Of a DNA stretch of 32,081 nucleotides, positions 1 through 9,100 are shown one piece after another (position 1 is the first letter of the stretch; every line of letters begins with the position of its first letter). This DNA comes from Acidobacteriota bacterium (lineage in GTDB: Bacteria > Acidobacteriota > Blastocatellia > Pyrinomonadales > Pyrinomonadaceae), in the NCBI GenBank assembly GCA_019239425.1, contig JAFAZX010000089.1, forward strand, positions 1 through 32,081, read 5' to 3'. A program made the position numbers and the translations under genes. The notes beneath the pieces were generated by a model that saw only the letters and a list, made by a program, of their open reading frames with translations, had not been told where the DNA came from and ran no database searches.

Positions 1-1069
1 CGGATTTGACGTAGACGCCCAGCTCGCCCTTCGAGCCCTCGATGGGCTGGTAGACCTCGCCCGCGGGGACGTTGAAGCCCTCGGCGACGATCAGGAAGTG
101 GTGGATGAGCGCGTCCATGTGCGTCTTCATCGCCTCGCGCTCGGGCAGCACGACCTTCGGCGCGTCGGCCTTGATGGGGCCGGGGCGCAGTCGCGCGAGC
201 GCCTGCTTGATGATCTTGTTCGACTCGATCATCTCGCGCATGCGCACCATGTAGCGCGACCAGACGTCGCAGCCCGACTCGGTCGGCACCTCAAAGTCGT
301 AGGTCTCGTAACCCGTGTAGGGGTTCGCGCGCCTTATGTCGAGGGGGACGCCGCTGCCCCTCAAGCTCGGGCCGGTCAGGCCCCAGTCAATCGCGTCCTC
401 GGCCGAAATCACCCCGACGCCCTTCGTGCGGTTCTGGAAGATGCGGTTGCCCGAGAGCAGCCCGTGCCACTCCTCGACCGCGGCGGGGAAGTCTTCGGTG
501 AACTGCCGGCAGCGCTGGTCGAAGCCGGCGGGCAAGTCCATCATCAGGCCGCCGATGCGGAAGTAGCTGGGCGTCATGCGCTCGCCCGACGCCGCTTCAA
601 TCAGGTTCAGGATGCGCTCGCGCTGGCGGAAGCAGTAGAAGAAGACCGTCATCGCGCCGATGTCGAGCGCGTGCGTCCCCAGCCAGACCATGTGCGAGCC
701 GATGCGCTGCAACTCGCACATCAGCACGCGGATGATCTGCGCCCTTTCGGGAATCTCGATCCCGAGCAGCTTCTCGACCGCCATGCAGTAGGCGAGGTTG
801 TTGCCCAGGGGGTTGAGGTAGTCCATGCGGTCGGTGATGACGATGCCCTGCTGGTACTTCTTGTACTCGAAGAGCTTCTCCATCCCCGTGTGCAGGTAGC
901 CGATGTCGGGCACGCACTTGACGACCATCTCGCCGTCGAGGACGAGTTCGAGCCGGAGCACGCCGTGCGTGGACGGGTGCTGCGGCCCGAAACTGATGGT
1001 CATCTGCGTGTCGAGCGGTCGGTCTACGACCTCGAACGCGGGCGGCAGGTTTGTCGTTGATGCGCTCAT
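1..1069 (-). CDS. nuoD: NADH-quinone oxidoreductase subunit D (3' end outside window)
   Basis: This is the 49-kDa-type subunit of respiratory complex I. With NuoB it forms the quinone-binding site in the peripheral arm at the inner face of the membrane. It starts with ATG at 1069, and 356 codons are visible before the left edge, so the C-terminus is missing. The translation shows the N-terminal HPSTHGVLRLEL motif (His31, His35), the GYLHTGMEKL stretch near residue 58 and NNLAYCMAVEKL near 90, whose Tyr94 matches the quinone-site tyrosine of the family. It is the last nuo gene seen here. It begins 28 bases after the Coa1/TonB gene ends, on the same strand, and so is probably co-transcribed with it. 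Identification is secure. Confidence 0.97.
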   Translation of the reverse strand, partial: MSASTTNLPPAFEVVDRPLDTQMTISFGPQHPSTHGVLRLELVLDGEMVVKCVPDIGYLHTGMEKLFEYKKYQQGIVITDRMDYLNPLGNNLAYCMAVEKLLGIEIPERAQIIRVLMCELQRIGSHMVWLGTHALDIGAMTVFFYCFRQRERILNLIEAASGERMTPSYFRIGGLMMDLPAGFDQRCRQFTEDFPAAVEEWHGLLSGNRIFQNRTKGVGVISAEDAIDWGLTGPSLRGSGVPLDIRRANPYTGYETYDFEVPTESGCDVWSRYMVRMREMIESNKIIKQALARLRPGPIKADAPKVVLPEREAMKTHMDALIHHFLIVAEGFNVPAGEVYQPIEGSKGELGVYVKS

Positions 1070-1097
1070 GCCGTGTCTTCTCTAAACGTTCCTACTG

Positions 1098-1961
1098 TCA
1101 GGGCGCGAAGCTGTAACTCAGCGTGCCGGAGACCCTCAACGGCTTCCCGTCCGCAATCGTCGGCGCGAACTTCGCCTGCCGCGCGGCCGCCACCGCCGCC
1201 GCGCGCAGCAGCGGGTGGCCCGAGACGGCCGCGGCCGAGACGACGCTGCCCGTCTCGTCAACCGTCACGCGCACCGTCACGGTGCCGGAAGCTTGCGCCG
1301 CCTTCGCGACCGGCGGGTAGGGCGGCGCAGGCTTGCTGATGGCCTTGCCGTCGAGCGCGCCGGCCGAGACCGCCTGCGCTTCGTCTTCGTCGGCCGTCCC
1401 GTCGCCGGGCGCGTCCGAAGAATCTTCGCCCGCCTCCTCCGACGAGCCGCCGGAGCCGTCCGCGTCCTTCTCCACGTCCACGCTTGAGCCGTTCGGCAGC
1501 GCGACGTTGCGGTCGAGCAGGGAGACCGTCTCGCCGCCGACGACGAGGTCGAGTTTCTGATACATCCACGCGCCGTCGGGGTTGACGGCCGAGACGCGGA
1601 GCGTGCCCGAGTTCTTCGGCCCGGAGACAGGGACTTCGAAGTTCGCGTTGCCGCCCGACGCGTCCACGTTGATGTTCCCCTGGACGAGCCAGCCGTCCTT
1701 AACCGGCTGCCCCAGCTTTTCAATCGCCGCCGGGTGCGTCTGCGCGACCTTGAGCGCGCCCTGGTAGACCTCGGACGACTTGATCGCCGACATCGCCACG
1801 AAGACGATGCCGCCGACGAGCGCCGCCACCCCGAGCAGCAACCCGAGACACCCGACGGGCAGCATCCACTTCCAGTTCCGGCCCAGACAGCCCTTCTGCT
1901 GCGGCTGCCGGGGCGACTGCTGGAACGAGCCGCCGTACTGTCCGGGGTTCGGGTTCGTCAT
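1098..1961 (-). CDS. Membrane-anchored Coa1-like / TonB C-terminal fusion protein
   Basis: A 287-residue protein encoded inside the nuo operon. Residues 1-30 are a Gln/Pro-rich cytoplasmic tail and 33-57 a single membrane helix. Residues 62-148 resemble the Coa1 (cytochrome c oxidase assembly protein 1) family: a helix, then a GWLVQGNINVD strand and an EVPVSGPKNSGTL turn. Residues 160-200 are a low-complexity acidic/Ser/Gly linker. Residues 208-287 are a TonB C-terminal domain (PPYPPVAK, GTVTVRVTVDETGSV, ending KPLRVSGTLSYSF). TonB domains normally contact outer-membrane partners across the periplasm, but no ExbB, ExbD or TonB-dependent receptor gene is present here. The spacing is tight on both sides: nuoC ends 17 bases upstream and nuoD starts 28 bases downstream. 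A role in complex I assembly or in envelope sensing is possible, but neither is shown. The TonB call is strong and the Coa1 call moderate. Confidence 0.85.
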   Translation of the reverse strand: MTNPNPGQYGGSFQQSPRQPQQKGCLGRNWKWMLPVGCLGLLLGVAALVGGIVFVAMSAIKSSEVYQGALKVAQTHPAAIEKLGQPVKDGWLVQGNINVDASGGNANFEVPVSGPKNSGTLRVSAVNPDGAWMYQKLDLVVGGETVSLLDRNVALPNGSSVDVEKDADGSGGSSEEAGEDSSDAPGDGTADEDEAQAVSAGALDGKAISKPAPPYPPVAKAAQASGTVTVRVTVDETGSVVSAAAVSGHPLLRAAAVAAARQAKFAPTIADGKPLRVSGTLSYSFAP

Positions 1962-1978
1962 CCCGACGCCTCAAAGCC

Positions 1979-2524
1979 TCAAGTCAGGCTGTACGGCTCG
2001 TAGCCGCGCAGCGGGAAGTCTTTGCGGAGCGCGTGCCCCTGCCAGTCGTCCGGCAGGAGGATGCGGCGCAGGTCCGGGTGGCCTTCGAAGATGACGCCGA
2101 ACATGTCGAAGGTCTCGCGCTCGTGCCAGTTGGCCGTGCGCCAGACGCCCGTGACCGACGGGACGCGCGTGTCCTCCTGATTCAGGAGCACCTTCAGGCG
2201 CAGGCGGTGGAAGCGCTTCGTCGAGAAGAGTTGGTAGTTGACCTCGAAGCGCGGCTCCTCCTCGGGGCCGCGGTCGACGCCGGTCAAATCCGAGAGCATG
2301 TCGAACTCGAAGCCCGGCGCCGTCTTCAGGTGCGCGCACACCTCGGCAATCGCCTCGCGCGGCACGACCAGCGTCAACTCGCCGAAGGCCTCGACCGTCT
2401 CCGTCACCCAGCCCTCGTGCTCCGCGCGCAAAGCGTTAATCAAATCGGCAGGCGGCACAGGGTACGACGCGGCCGCGCGCCTGCCCTTGGCGATTTCCTT
2501 CTCGCGCTCGATGTCTTGGGACAT
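1979..2524 (-). CDS. nuoC: NADH-quinone oxidoreductase subunit C
   Basis: The 30-kDa-type subunit of complex I, which packs against NuoD and NuoB in the hydrophilic arm and has no cofactor of its own. At 181 residues it has the usual size for an unfused NuoC. The family signature WHERETFDMFGV, followed by HPDLRRILLPDDWQGH and KDFPLRGYEP, is present at residues 130-178. The start at 2524 reads MSQDIEREKEI, so the first 20 residues are a charged lead-in. A 27-bp-arm inverted repeat lies between this start and the nuoB stop, so the ribosome-binding region is next to a strong hairpin. The following gene is the Coa1/TonB fusion rather than nuoD. Confidence 0.96.
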   Translation of the reverse strand: MSQDIEREKEIAKGRRAAASYPVPPADLINALRAEHEGWVTETVEAFGELTLVVPREAIAEVCAHLKTAPGFEFDMLSDLTGVDRGPEEEPRFEVNYQLFSTKRFHRLRLKVLLNQEDTRVPSVTGVWRTANWHERETFDMFGVIFEGHPDLRRILLPDDWQGHALRKDFPLRGYEPYSLT

Positions 2525-2540
2525 ATGAAAACCGTGAATA

Positions 2541-2606
2541 GTAAATGGTGAATAGTAAATAGTGAATCCGGTTCAGTCCATTCACTATTTACTATTCACC
2601 ATTTAC
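2541..2606. repeat. Perfect 27-bp inverted repeat built from GTRAATR heptamers
   Basis: The left arm 2541-2567 and right arm 2580-2606 are perfect reverse complements over 27 bp, with a 12-base loop (2568-2579). The left arm reads as tandem seven-base words of the form GTRAATR (GTAAATG, GTGAATA, GTAAATA, GTGAAT); one further word, GTGAATA, lies just outside the paired region at 2534-2540. The element fills most of the space between the nuoB stop (2611) and nuoC start (2524). It is very A+T-rich against the surrounding coding DNA. The transcript of either strand could form the hairpin. Confidence 0.95.
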
Positions 2607-2610
2607 GACT

Positions 2611-3246
<636 letters not shown>

Positions 3247-3268
3247 AAGAACACCTTGCTCGGAACTC

Positions 3269-3769
3269 TCAGGCGGCCCGCGCCGGCTCGGCCTGCCGCG
3301 CCCCGGCCTTGCGTGCGCGCGCCTCGGCCAGCTCGAGCGTGCGCGCCTCGGCCTCGGCCTCGACCCGCGCCCGCGCGCCCCACTCGAAGAGGCCCTTCTT
3401 CAGAATGTAGACGTAGCCGACGAGGAGCAGCACGACGAACGTCATCATCTCGACGTAGATGAGCGTGCCCAGACGGAACTCGCCGACGAAGCTGCGGAAG
3501 ACGACCGCCCACGGCAGCAGGAAGATCAGCTCGATGTCGAAGAGGATGAAGATCATCGCCACGAGGTAGAACTTCACCGAGAAGCGCTCGCGCGCAGACC
3601 CAACGGGGTCTTTGCCGCACTCGTAGGGCATCGTCTTCGTCCGCGTCGCCTTGTGCTGGCCGACGAGCTGCGAGAGCAGGACGTTGCCCGCGGCGAAGCC
3701 GACGGCGACGACGAACATGAGCGCGATAGGCAGGTAGTTGGAAAGGCTGAAAACCTTCTCGCTGAACAC
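3269..3769 (-). CDS. nuoA: NADH-quinone oxidoreductase subunit A
   Basis: A small membrane subunit of complex I with three transmembrane helices (residues about 11-33, 67-90 and 104-124). The conserved MPYECGKDPVG loop follows the first helix, then RFSVKFYLVAMIFILFDIE with the acidic pair of the second helix. The protein has 166 residues against roughly 120-150 for typical NuoA. The excess is a C-terminal tail after residue 130, rich in Ala, Arg and Glu, that is probably cytoplasmic. The start at 3769 is preceded by GGGAGGA in a good ribosome-binding position. It is the first gene of the operon, about 75 bases from the predicted transcription start. Confidence 0.96.
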   Translation of the reverse strand: MFSEKVFSLSNYLPIALMFVVAVGFAAGNVLLSQLVGQHKATRTKTMPYECGKDPVGSARERFSVKFYLVAMIFILFDIELIFLLPWAVVFRSFVGEFRLGTLIYVEMMTFVVLLLVGYVYILKKGLFEWGARARVEAEAEARTLELAEARARKAGARQAEPARAA

Positions 3770-3849
3770 ACTATCCTCCCGTCAGCTTGCGCCGAAGTAG
3801 CGGCCCCCTAGCGGCCGTTCTTGAGTTTGAGAATCATGGTACAAGGGCA

Positions 3850-3878
3850 ATCCTAGTCCACGCGGCGGGTCGTGTCAA
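3850..3878 (-). promoter_or_regulatory. Sigma-70-type promoter of the nuo operon
   Basis: On the minus strand, TTGACA (3878-3873) and TAGGAT (3855-3850) are separated by 17 bases. Transcription would start near 3843 and leave a leader of about 74 bases before nuoA. The -35 box is a perfect consensus and the -10 box matches at four of six positions. Confidence 0.8.
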
Positions 3879-3919
3879 GCCACCTCCGGCCGCGCCCAAA
3901 GCCATGTTTTGCAAAGAGT

Positions 3920-3949
3920 TTGACCGGCTTCGCGGGGCTGTGCTAAGTT
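3920..3949 (+). promoter_or_regulatory. Possible promoter and leader hairpin for the gene at 4023
   Basis: TTGACC (3920-3925) and TAAGTT (3944-3949) are separated by 18 bases. The match is weaker than the divergent nuo promoter, which lies about 40 bases away. Downstream, at about 3961-3985, a GGCC stem closed by a GTAA (GNRA-type) loop sits inside an outer GCCGG/CCGGC pairing, so the leader can fold into a compact hairpin. Confidence 0.45.
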
Positions 3950-4022
3950 GATTTCACCCCCGCCGGGGAGGCCGTAAGGCCCCGGCCAAGTCCGCCCACA
4001 CACGCGATTCCGTAAGCTATCA

Positions 4023-5000
4023 GTGATTACCGGATTCAACACCGACATCCCGTACGAAGGGGTCACTTACCACGTCCAGACGGAGGACAAAGGGCTCGAC
4101 ACGCCGCTCATCCTCTCGCTCGTCTACGTCGGCGGCCACATCATCGCCAGCAAGCGCACGCCTTACGCCGACCTCATCAGCCGCGGCTTCGACGAGCAGG
4201 AACTGACCGAGCGCCTGCAGCGCCAGCACAAGCTCATCTGCGCCGCCATCAAGTCGGGCCGCGTCGAAGACCTCAAGCGGATGAGCGGGGGCGCGCAGAC
4301 CGAGACCGAGGCCATGAACGGCGGCCGCAAAGCCGCCGGCCCGCGCCGCAGGAAGTGGGACGCGTCCGCGCCGGAAGAGACTCCGGCGCCCGAGTCGAAG
4401 CCGCAACCCGCTCAAGAGGCCGCGCCCCCCGCCGCGGAGAAGCCCGCGCCCGCCCCGCCGAAAGTCGAGGCCGCCGCGCCTCCTCCTCCTCCTCCGAAGC
4501 CGCAGCCCGACCCGGACATCGTCATCCTCTCCTCGCTGGCCGACGAGATGGGCACGTTCGATCCGTTCCGCCCGGCGCCCCCGCCGAAGGAGACGCCGCC
4601 GCCGCCGCCCGCCCCCGAGCCGAAGCCGGAGCCCGAGCACGTCCCCGCCGAGCCCCTGCTCGTCACGGAGGTCTTCGAGGACGCGGACGACTCGACCGAC
4701 GAAATCTACCTGAGCCTCCTCGACGACGAGGGCGAGTTCCGCGCCGGCCAGCTCGTGACGATCAAGATTTACGTCGGCCGCGGCACCTACGGCCAGAGGC
4801 CGGTCGGCGAGGCGAACCTGACGGTGAAAGTCCTCGGCACTTCGTTCCGCCCGATCATCGTGACGACGACGACCGACGAGCACGGCGTGGGCGTGGTGCG
4901 CGCTCTGCTCCCGCGCTTCAACTCGGGCCGCGCCGCCATCATCATCCGCGCCGTCACGGGCGAACACGCGGCCGAGATGCGCCGCATCATCCACCAGTGA
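4023..5000 (+). CDS. Uncharacterised proline-rich two-domain protein
   Basis: The family is not recognised. The gene has a GTG start and 325 residues. Residues 1-90 form a compact domain (ITGFNTDIPYEGVTYHVQTE, then LILSLVYVGGHIIASKRTPY and a helical EQELTERLQRQHKLI). Residues 95-220 are a low-complexity Pro/Ala/Lys/Glu linker with runs of proline. Residues 222-325 form a second domain predicted to be mostly beta strand (GQLVTIKIYVGRGTYGQ, GEANLTVKVLG, PIIVTTTTDEHGVGVV), which looks Ig-like. There is no signal peptide or membrane segment, so it is probably cytoplasmic. No clear ribosome-binding site precedes the GTG, so the exact start is uncertain. thiS follows after only 15 bases, which suggests one transcript but does not prove a thiamine role. 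Confidence 0.75.
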   Translation: MITGFNTDIPYEGVTYHVQTEDKGLDTPLILSLVYVGGHIIASKRTPYADLISRGFDEQELTERLQRQHKLICAAIKSGRVEDLKRMSGGAQTETEAMNGGRKAAGPRRRKWDASAPEETPAPESKPQPAQEAAPPAAEKPAPAPPKVEAAAPPPPPPKPQPDPDIVILSSLADEMGTFDPFRPAPPPKETPPPPPAPEPKPEPEHVPAEPLLVTEVFEDADDSTDEIYLSLLDDEGEFRAGQLVTIKIYVGRGTYGQRPVGEANLTVKVLGTSFRPIIVTTTTDEHGVGVVRALLPRFNSGRAAIIIRAVTGEHAAEMRRIIHQ

Positions 5001-5015
5001 CGAAAGGGGCCGGGC

Positions 5016-5216
5016 GTGCGCGTCGAGCTGAACGGTGAGCCGAAGGAACTGGCCGAGGGGACGACCCTCTCGACCCTCATCCAACAACTCTCGCTCGCCC
5101 CCGAGCGCGTCGCCGTCGAACTCAACCGCGACGTCGTCCGCCGCACAGACTGGCCCGCCACCCGACTCTCCGAAGGCGACCGCGTCGAGATCGTCCACTT
5201 CGTCGGCGGCGGCTAA
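5016..5216 (+). CDS. thiS: Sulfur carrier protein ThiS
   Basis: A 66-residue ubiquitin-like sulfur carrier. Its C-terminal glycine is thiocarboxylated and donates sulfur to ThiG in making the thiazole ring of thiamine. The sequence starts MRVELNGEPKEL and ends VEIVHFVGGG, so the usual Gly-Gly terminus carries one extra glycine by length. The start is GTG at 5016, with GAAAGGGG placed about seven bases upstream. It lies between the uncharacterised protein and thiG on the same strand. No TPP riboswitch is visible upstream. Confidence 0.93.
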   Translation: MRVELNGEPKELAEGTTLSTLIQQLSLAPERVAVELNRDVVRRTDWPATRLSEGDRVEIVHFVGGG

Positions 5217-5312
5217 TTTCTGTTTCCATTGCCGAGGGTGTACATTGTGCGCAGTCCGCCGTTCCGAAGGGTCGGCGGGCTGTCATCCTTATCGAAGGAG
5301 CACTCATAAATA

Positions 5313-6104
5313 ATGTCCACAGCGGTGCAGGCGGAGAGGGAGACTTTCGAGGTCGCGGGGCGGGTGTTCGCGTCGCGTCTGATCGTGGGGACGGGGAAGT
5401 ACCGCAGCTTCGAGGAGATGAAGGCGGCGCACAGGCTCTCGGGCGCGGAGATGGTGACGGTGGCGGTGCGCCGCGTGCCCTTAGACCGCAAGACCGAGTC
5501 GTTCCTCGACCATCTCGACCCGAGCCTCGTCATCCTCCCCAACACGGCCGGCTGCTACACGGCCGAGGAGGCGATCAGGACGGCGCGGCTCGCGCGCGAG
5601 GCCTTGCAGACAGACCTCGTCAAGCTCGAAGTCATCGGCGACCAGACGACGCTCTTCCCCGACAACGAGCAGACGCTCGAAGCGGCGCGCGTGCTGGCGC
5701 GTGAAGGTTTCAAGGTGCTGCCCTACTTCTCCGACGACCTCATCATGGCGAAGAAGCTGCTCGACGCGGGCTGCGCGGCCGTGATGCCTCTGGCGGCGCC
5801 CATCGGGTCGGGACTCGGCGTGCAGAACCCCGCCAACCTCCGGATCATGCGCGAGCAGTTGCCCGACGCCGTCATCATCGTCGACGCGGGCGTCGGCACC
5901 GCGAGCGACGCGGCCGTGGCGATGGAGCTGGGCGTGGACGCGGTTCTGATGAACACGGCCATCGCGGAGGCGGAGGACTCCGCGAAGATGGCTACGGCCA
6001 TGCGCCTCGCGGTCGAGGCGGGGCGTCTCGCGTACCAGGCGGGCCGGATGCCCAGGCGTCTCTACGCCAGCGCTTCGAGCCCCCTGACGGGCGTGGTGCG
6101 CTGA
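5313..6104 (+). CDS. thiG: Thiazole synthase
   Basis: Condenses 1-deoxyxylulose 5-phosphate, dehydroglycine and the ThiS thiocarboxylate into thiazole phosphate. It has 263 residues and a TIM-barrel fold. The Schiff-base lysine is Lys104 in VKLEVIGD; PIGSGLGVQNP and VDAGVGTASDAA form the phosphate-binding loops, and the ending SSPLTGVV is typical. The ATG is preceded by AAGGAGC. It lies 96 bases after thiS. That gap contains a possible CCGCCG/CGGCGG hairpin but no recognised riboswitch. Neither thiH nor thiO is beside it. The 3' end overlaps the minus-strand giant gene by 113 bases. Confidence 0.96.
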   Translation: MSTAVQAERETFEVAGRVFASRLIVGTGKYRSFEEMKAAHRLSGAEMVTVAVRRVPLDRKTESFLDHLDPSLVILPNTAGCYTAEEAIRTARLAREALQTDLVKLEVIGDQTTLFPDNEQTLEAARVLAREGFKVLPYFSDDLIMAKKLLDAGCAAVMPLAAPIGSGLGVQNPANLRIMREQLPDAVIIVDAGVGTASDAAVAMELGVDAVLMNTAIAEAEDSAKMATAMRLAVEAGRLAYQAGRMPRRLYASASSPLTGVVR

Positions 6105-9100
6105 ACTCGTAGTCGTTCAGAAGAAGGAAGAGAAGCGGGAGAGTCGCCTCTGTTGAAGAGGCTTGCTCTCCCGTTTCGCTTTGGAGAGACGTAGGGCAGG
6201 CCTGCGCGGGCGCGGAGCTGTTGCGCGGGTTGGGCTGTGCGGCGTCGAAGTCGGCGGAGTTGTTGCCGGCGTCCGTGCAGCCTCCGCCTTTGCGGACGGC
6301 GGCCGTGTTCGTGCCGGGCGCGGGGGCGGGCGCGGTCTCGGAGCAGTTCGCGGACGAGCCGTAGCCGACGAGGTCGACGACGTTCGTCGTCGAAGGGCAA
6401 GCGCCGTTGAGCGCCGCCGTCGTCTTGACGAGCGCGACCTTGCCCGCCGTCGCGCTCAGGTTGATCGAGCCGGTCGCGTCGGGGGTCGGGAGCGTGCTGA
6501 CGCCGTTCGCGTTGCCTGACTCCTGCACGAGGTAACGCTGCCCGGGCGCGAGCGTGAAGTCGCCGAGCGCGGTGACCGACCACGCCCCAGTCCCCGTCGC
6601 GGACGCGTACTGCACAGACCAGCCGTTAAGAGAGACCGCGTTCGCCCCACGGTTGTAAAGCTCCACGAAGTCGTTCTTGAAGGCCGAGCAGTTCGCGGTC
6701 GTGCAACCGGCCCCGCCGTAGACCTGACTGATGACGACGAGCTGCAACGTCGGAGTCGGACTCGGCGTCGGCGTACCGGTCGGCGTCGGCGAGGGAGTTG
6801 GGGTAGGAGTTGGCGTCGGCGTACTCGTCGGGGTCGGAGAAGGCGTGGGCGTGGGAGTAGGTGTCGGCGTAGGAGAAGGCGTGGGCGTGGGTGTCGGGAG
6901 TGGAGTCGGCGAAGGCGTCGGCGTGGCGGCACACGAGAATGTCGCCGAGCTGAGGTTGCGCGGGTCGGGAGCCGACGCCTGGAAGTCCTCGGCGTTGTCG
7001 TTGGTGTCGGTGCAGCCGTCCCTCTTTCTGTTGGCGGCGAGGGTGTTGCCGGCGGCGGGCGCGGGGGCTGTGCCCTCGAAGCAGTTTGCGCCCGAGCCGT
7101 AGCCCACGAAGTCGACGACCTGCTGCCCCGAAGGGCACGCGACGTTCAGGGCGACGGCCGAACTCAAGAGCGCGACCTTGCCCGCGTTCGCGGCCAGCGC
7201 GACGTTGCCGGAGGCGTCGGGGGCGGGCAAGTCCTGACCGCACGGAGAGCCGGTGCAGCCCGTACCGGCCGCCTCCTGAATCAGGAGATGTCGTCCCGGC
7301 GCGAGCGTGACGTGTGGAAGTGTCGTCACCTGCCAGGAGGCAGCGCCGGCCGAAGAGTATTGAATCGACCAGCCGTCGAGGTCAGCCTCCGTCTCGCCGC
7401 GGTTGAAAAGCTCGACGAAATCATTCTTGTACGGCGCGCCGCTGTTGCCCCCGCCGCCGAAGACCTGACTGATGACGACCAGCGGCGCCGGCCCCGGCGT
7501 CGGTGTGGGGACTGGCGTGGGTGTGGGCGTCGGCGTAGGCAAAGGTGTCGGCGTCGGCAGAGGGGTCGGAGACGGCGTCGGCGAAGGAGTCGGTTTCGGC
7601 GTCGGTGTCGGTGTGGGCGAAGGGGTAGGCGTCGGCGTGGTCGTCGGGGTGGGAGAAGGCGTCGGCTTCGGCGTAGGCGTAGGCGTAGGAATAGGCGTGG
7701 GAGTCGGAGACGGGGTGGGTGTCGGAGACGGCGTGGGAGTCGGCGTCGGGTTGATTGTGATTGCGGCCGTGCCTTCGATGCCTCCGGCGCGTGCGAAGAG
7801 TGTGACGGCGCCGGACGCACGTGCGTTGACGCTGACGAAGGCGCCTTCGTTGGGAGTGACGCCCAACTTCTTCGAGTCGCTCGAAGACCAGTTGAAGGAG
7901 ACGCCGGTGACTTCCACTTCGGAGCCGTTGCCGTTCGTGAAGGCGCGGGCATTGAAGCCGAGCTGCTCGCGCAGGTCGAGCGCGGCCGCGGCGGGCGTGA
8001 CCTCGACGCGCGTCAACGTCGGCGAGCCGAAGGGCGTGCCGTCTGCACGCAGGCCGGGCGTGTAGGCCCGGCCCGCAGAGTTGGCGGCCAAGGCGTGCGC
8101 GTTGAAGTCGCCGCCGGCAGAACCCACGCCCGCGTCGGGCGAGCGCGTAAGCGATTGGTCTCTCGGCGCGGCGACGCCGCCGCCTGTGCCGTAAGCAAGA
8201 GTGGCGACGACGAACGTGCGGTCTGGACTGAGGGGGAGCTTGACGGTCACGGTGTCGCCGCCGTCGTTGAGGCTGAGCGAGCCGGTCTTGAGGACGAGAG
8301 CGCCGACGAAAGCGTCGGCCGGTGGCGCGCCGCCGCCGAAGATGACGACGGGCTGGCCCGCTTCGGCCTTCGTGCCTTCGGGGAAGGTGAAGCGCACGCT
8401 CGAGGCGTCTGCGATTTGCAGCCCCGACAGTTCGAGCGGCGCAGCGGACGTGTTGACCAGCTCGACGAACTCGTCGTCGTCGGCGTTGCGCGTGCCGTCG
8501 TGGTTCGCGTCGCCTTCCACCTGCGGCGTGTCCGGGTCGTCGGGCGGCACGTCCGCGAGGAGTTCGTTGAGGGCGAGCGGGACGAGGACGTTCACCGTCG
8601 CCTGACCCGACACCTGCGCGCCGCGGTTGTCGGACGTGTTGACGTCGACGCGGACGGAGCCCGCGCCCGTGGCGCGCAGCAGGCCGTCCGCATCGACGTT
8701 CGCGACGAGCGTGTCTTCGGAACTCCAATTGATGAGAGCGTCGGGGACGGCCCGCCCGTTCTCGTCGTACGCGGTCGCGGAGAGCCGAGCCGTCGCGCCG
8801 CGGTTGAGCGAGAGGGCGGACGGCGAGACCTCCACGCGCGTCACCTTCGGCGGGCGTTGACGGACGAGAAGCTCTGCGTCGTTGTTGTCGAGTCTGACGC
8901 CGCCCGCGTTCGCCTCCACGTTGACCTTTGTCGAGCCGGGACTGACGGCTCGCAGCGTGAACGTGACGGAGCCGTCGTCATTTTCGACGCCGCCGCCTTC
9001 AACCTGCGCCACGGCGGCGTCGCTCGAACTGAGGTCGAGCCCGACGCCTCTCATCAAGCGTTCGTACTGGTCGAACGCGCGCGCCGTGTAGGCGACCGAC

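Noticed and set aside
98..1060. Plus-strand open frame of 320 codons opposite nuoD
   Set aside because: It is antisense to a clear NuoD sequence and its product is low in complexity.
5001..5312. TPP riboswitch before thiS or thiG
   Set aside because: No CTGAGA-type core or second conserved helix was found in the upstream or intergenic bases.
6750..7750. Repeat tracts as a CRISPR array
   Set aside because: The units are six bases with no unique spacers and code a Pro-Thr linker in frame.
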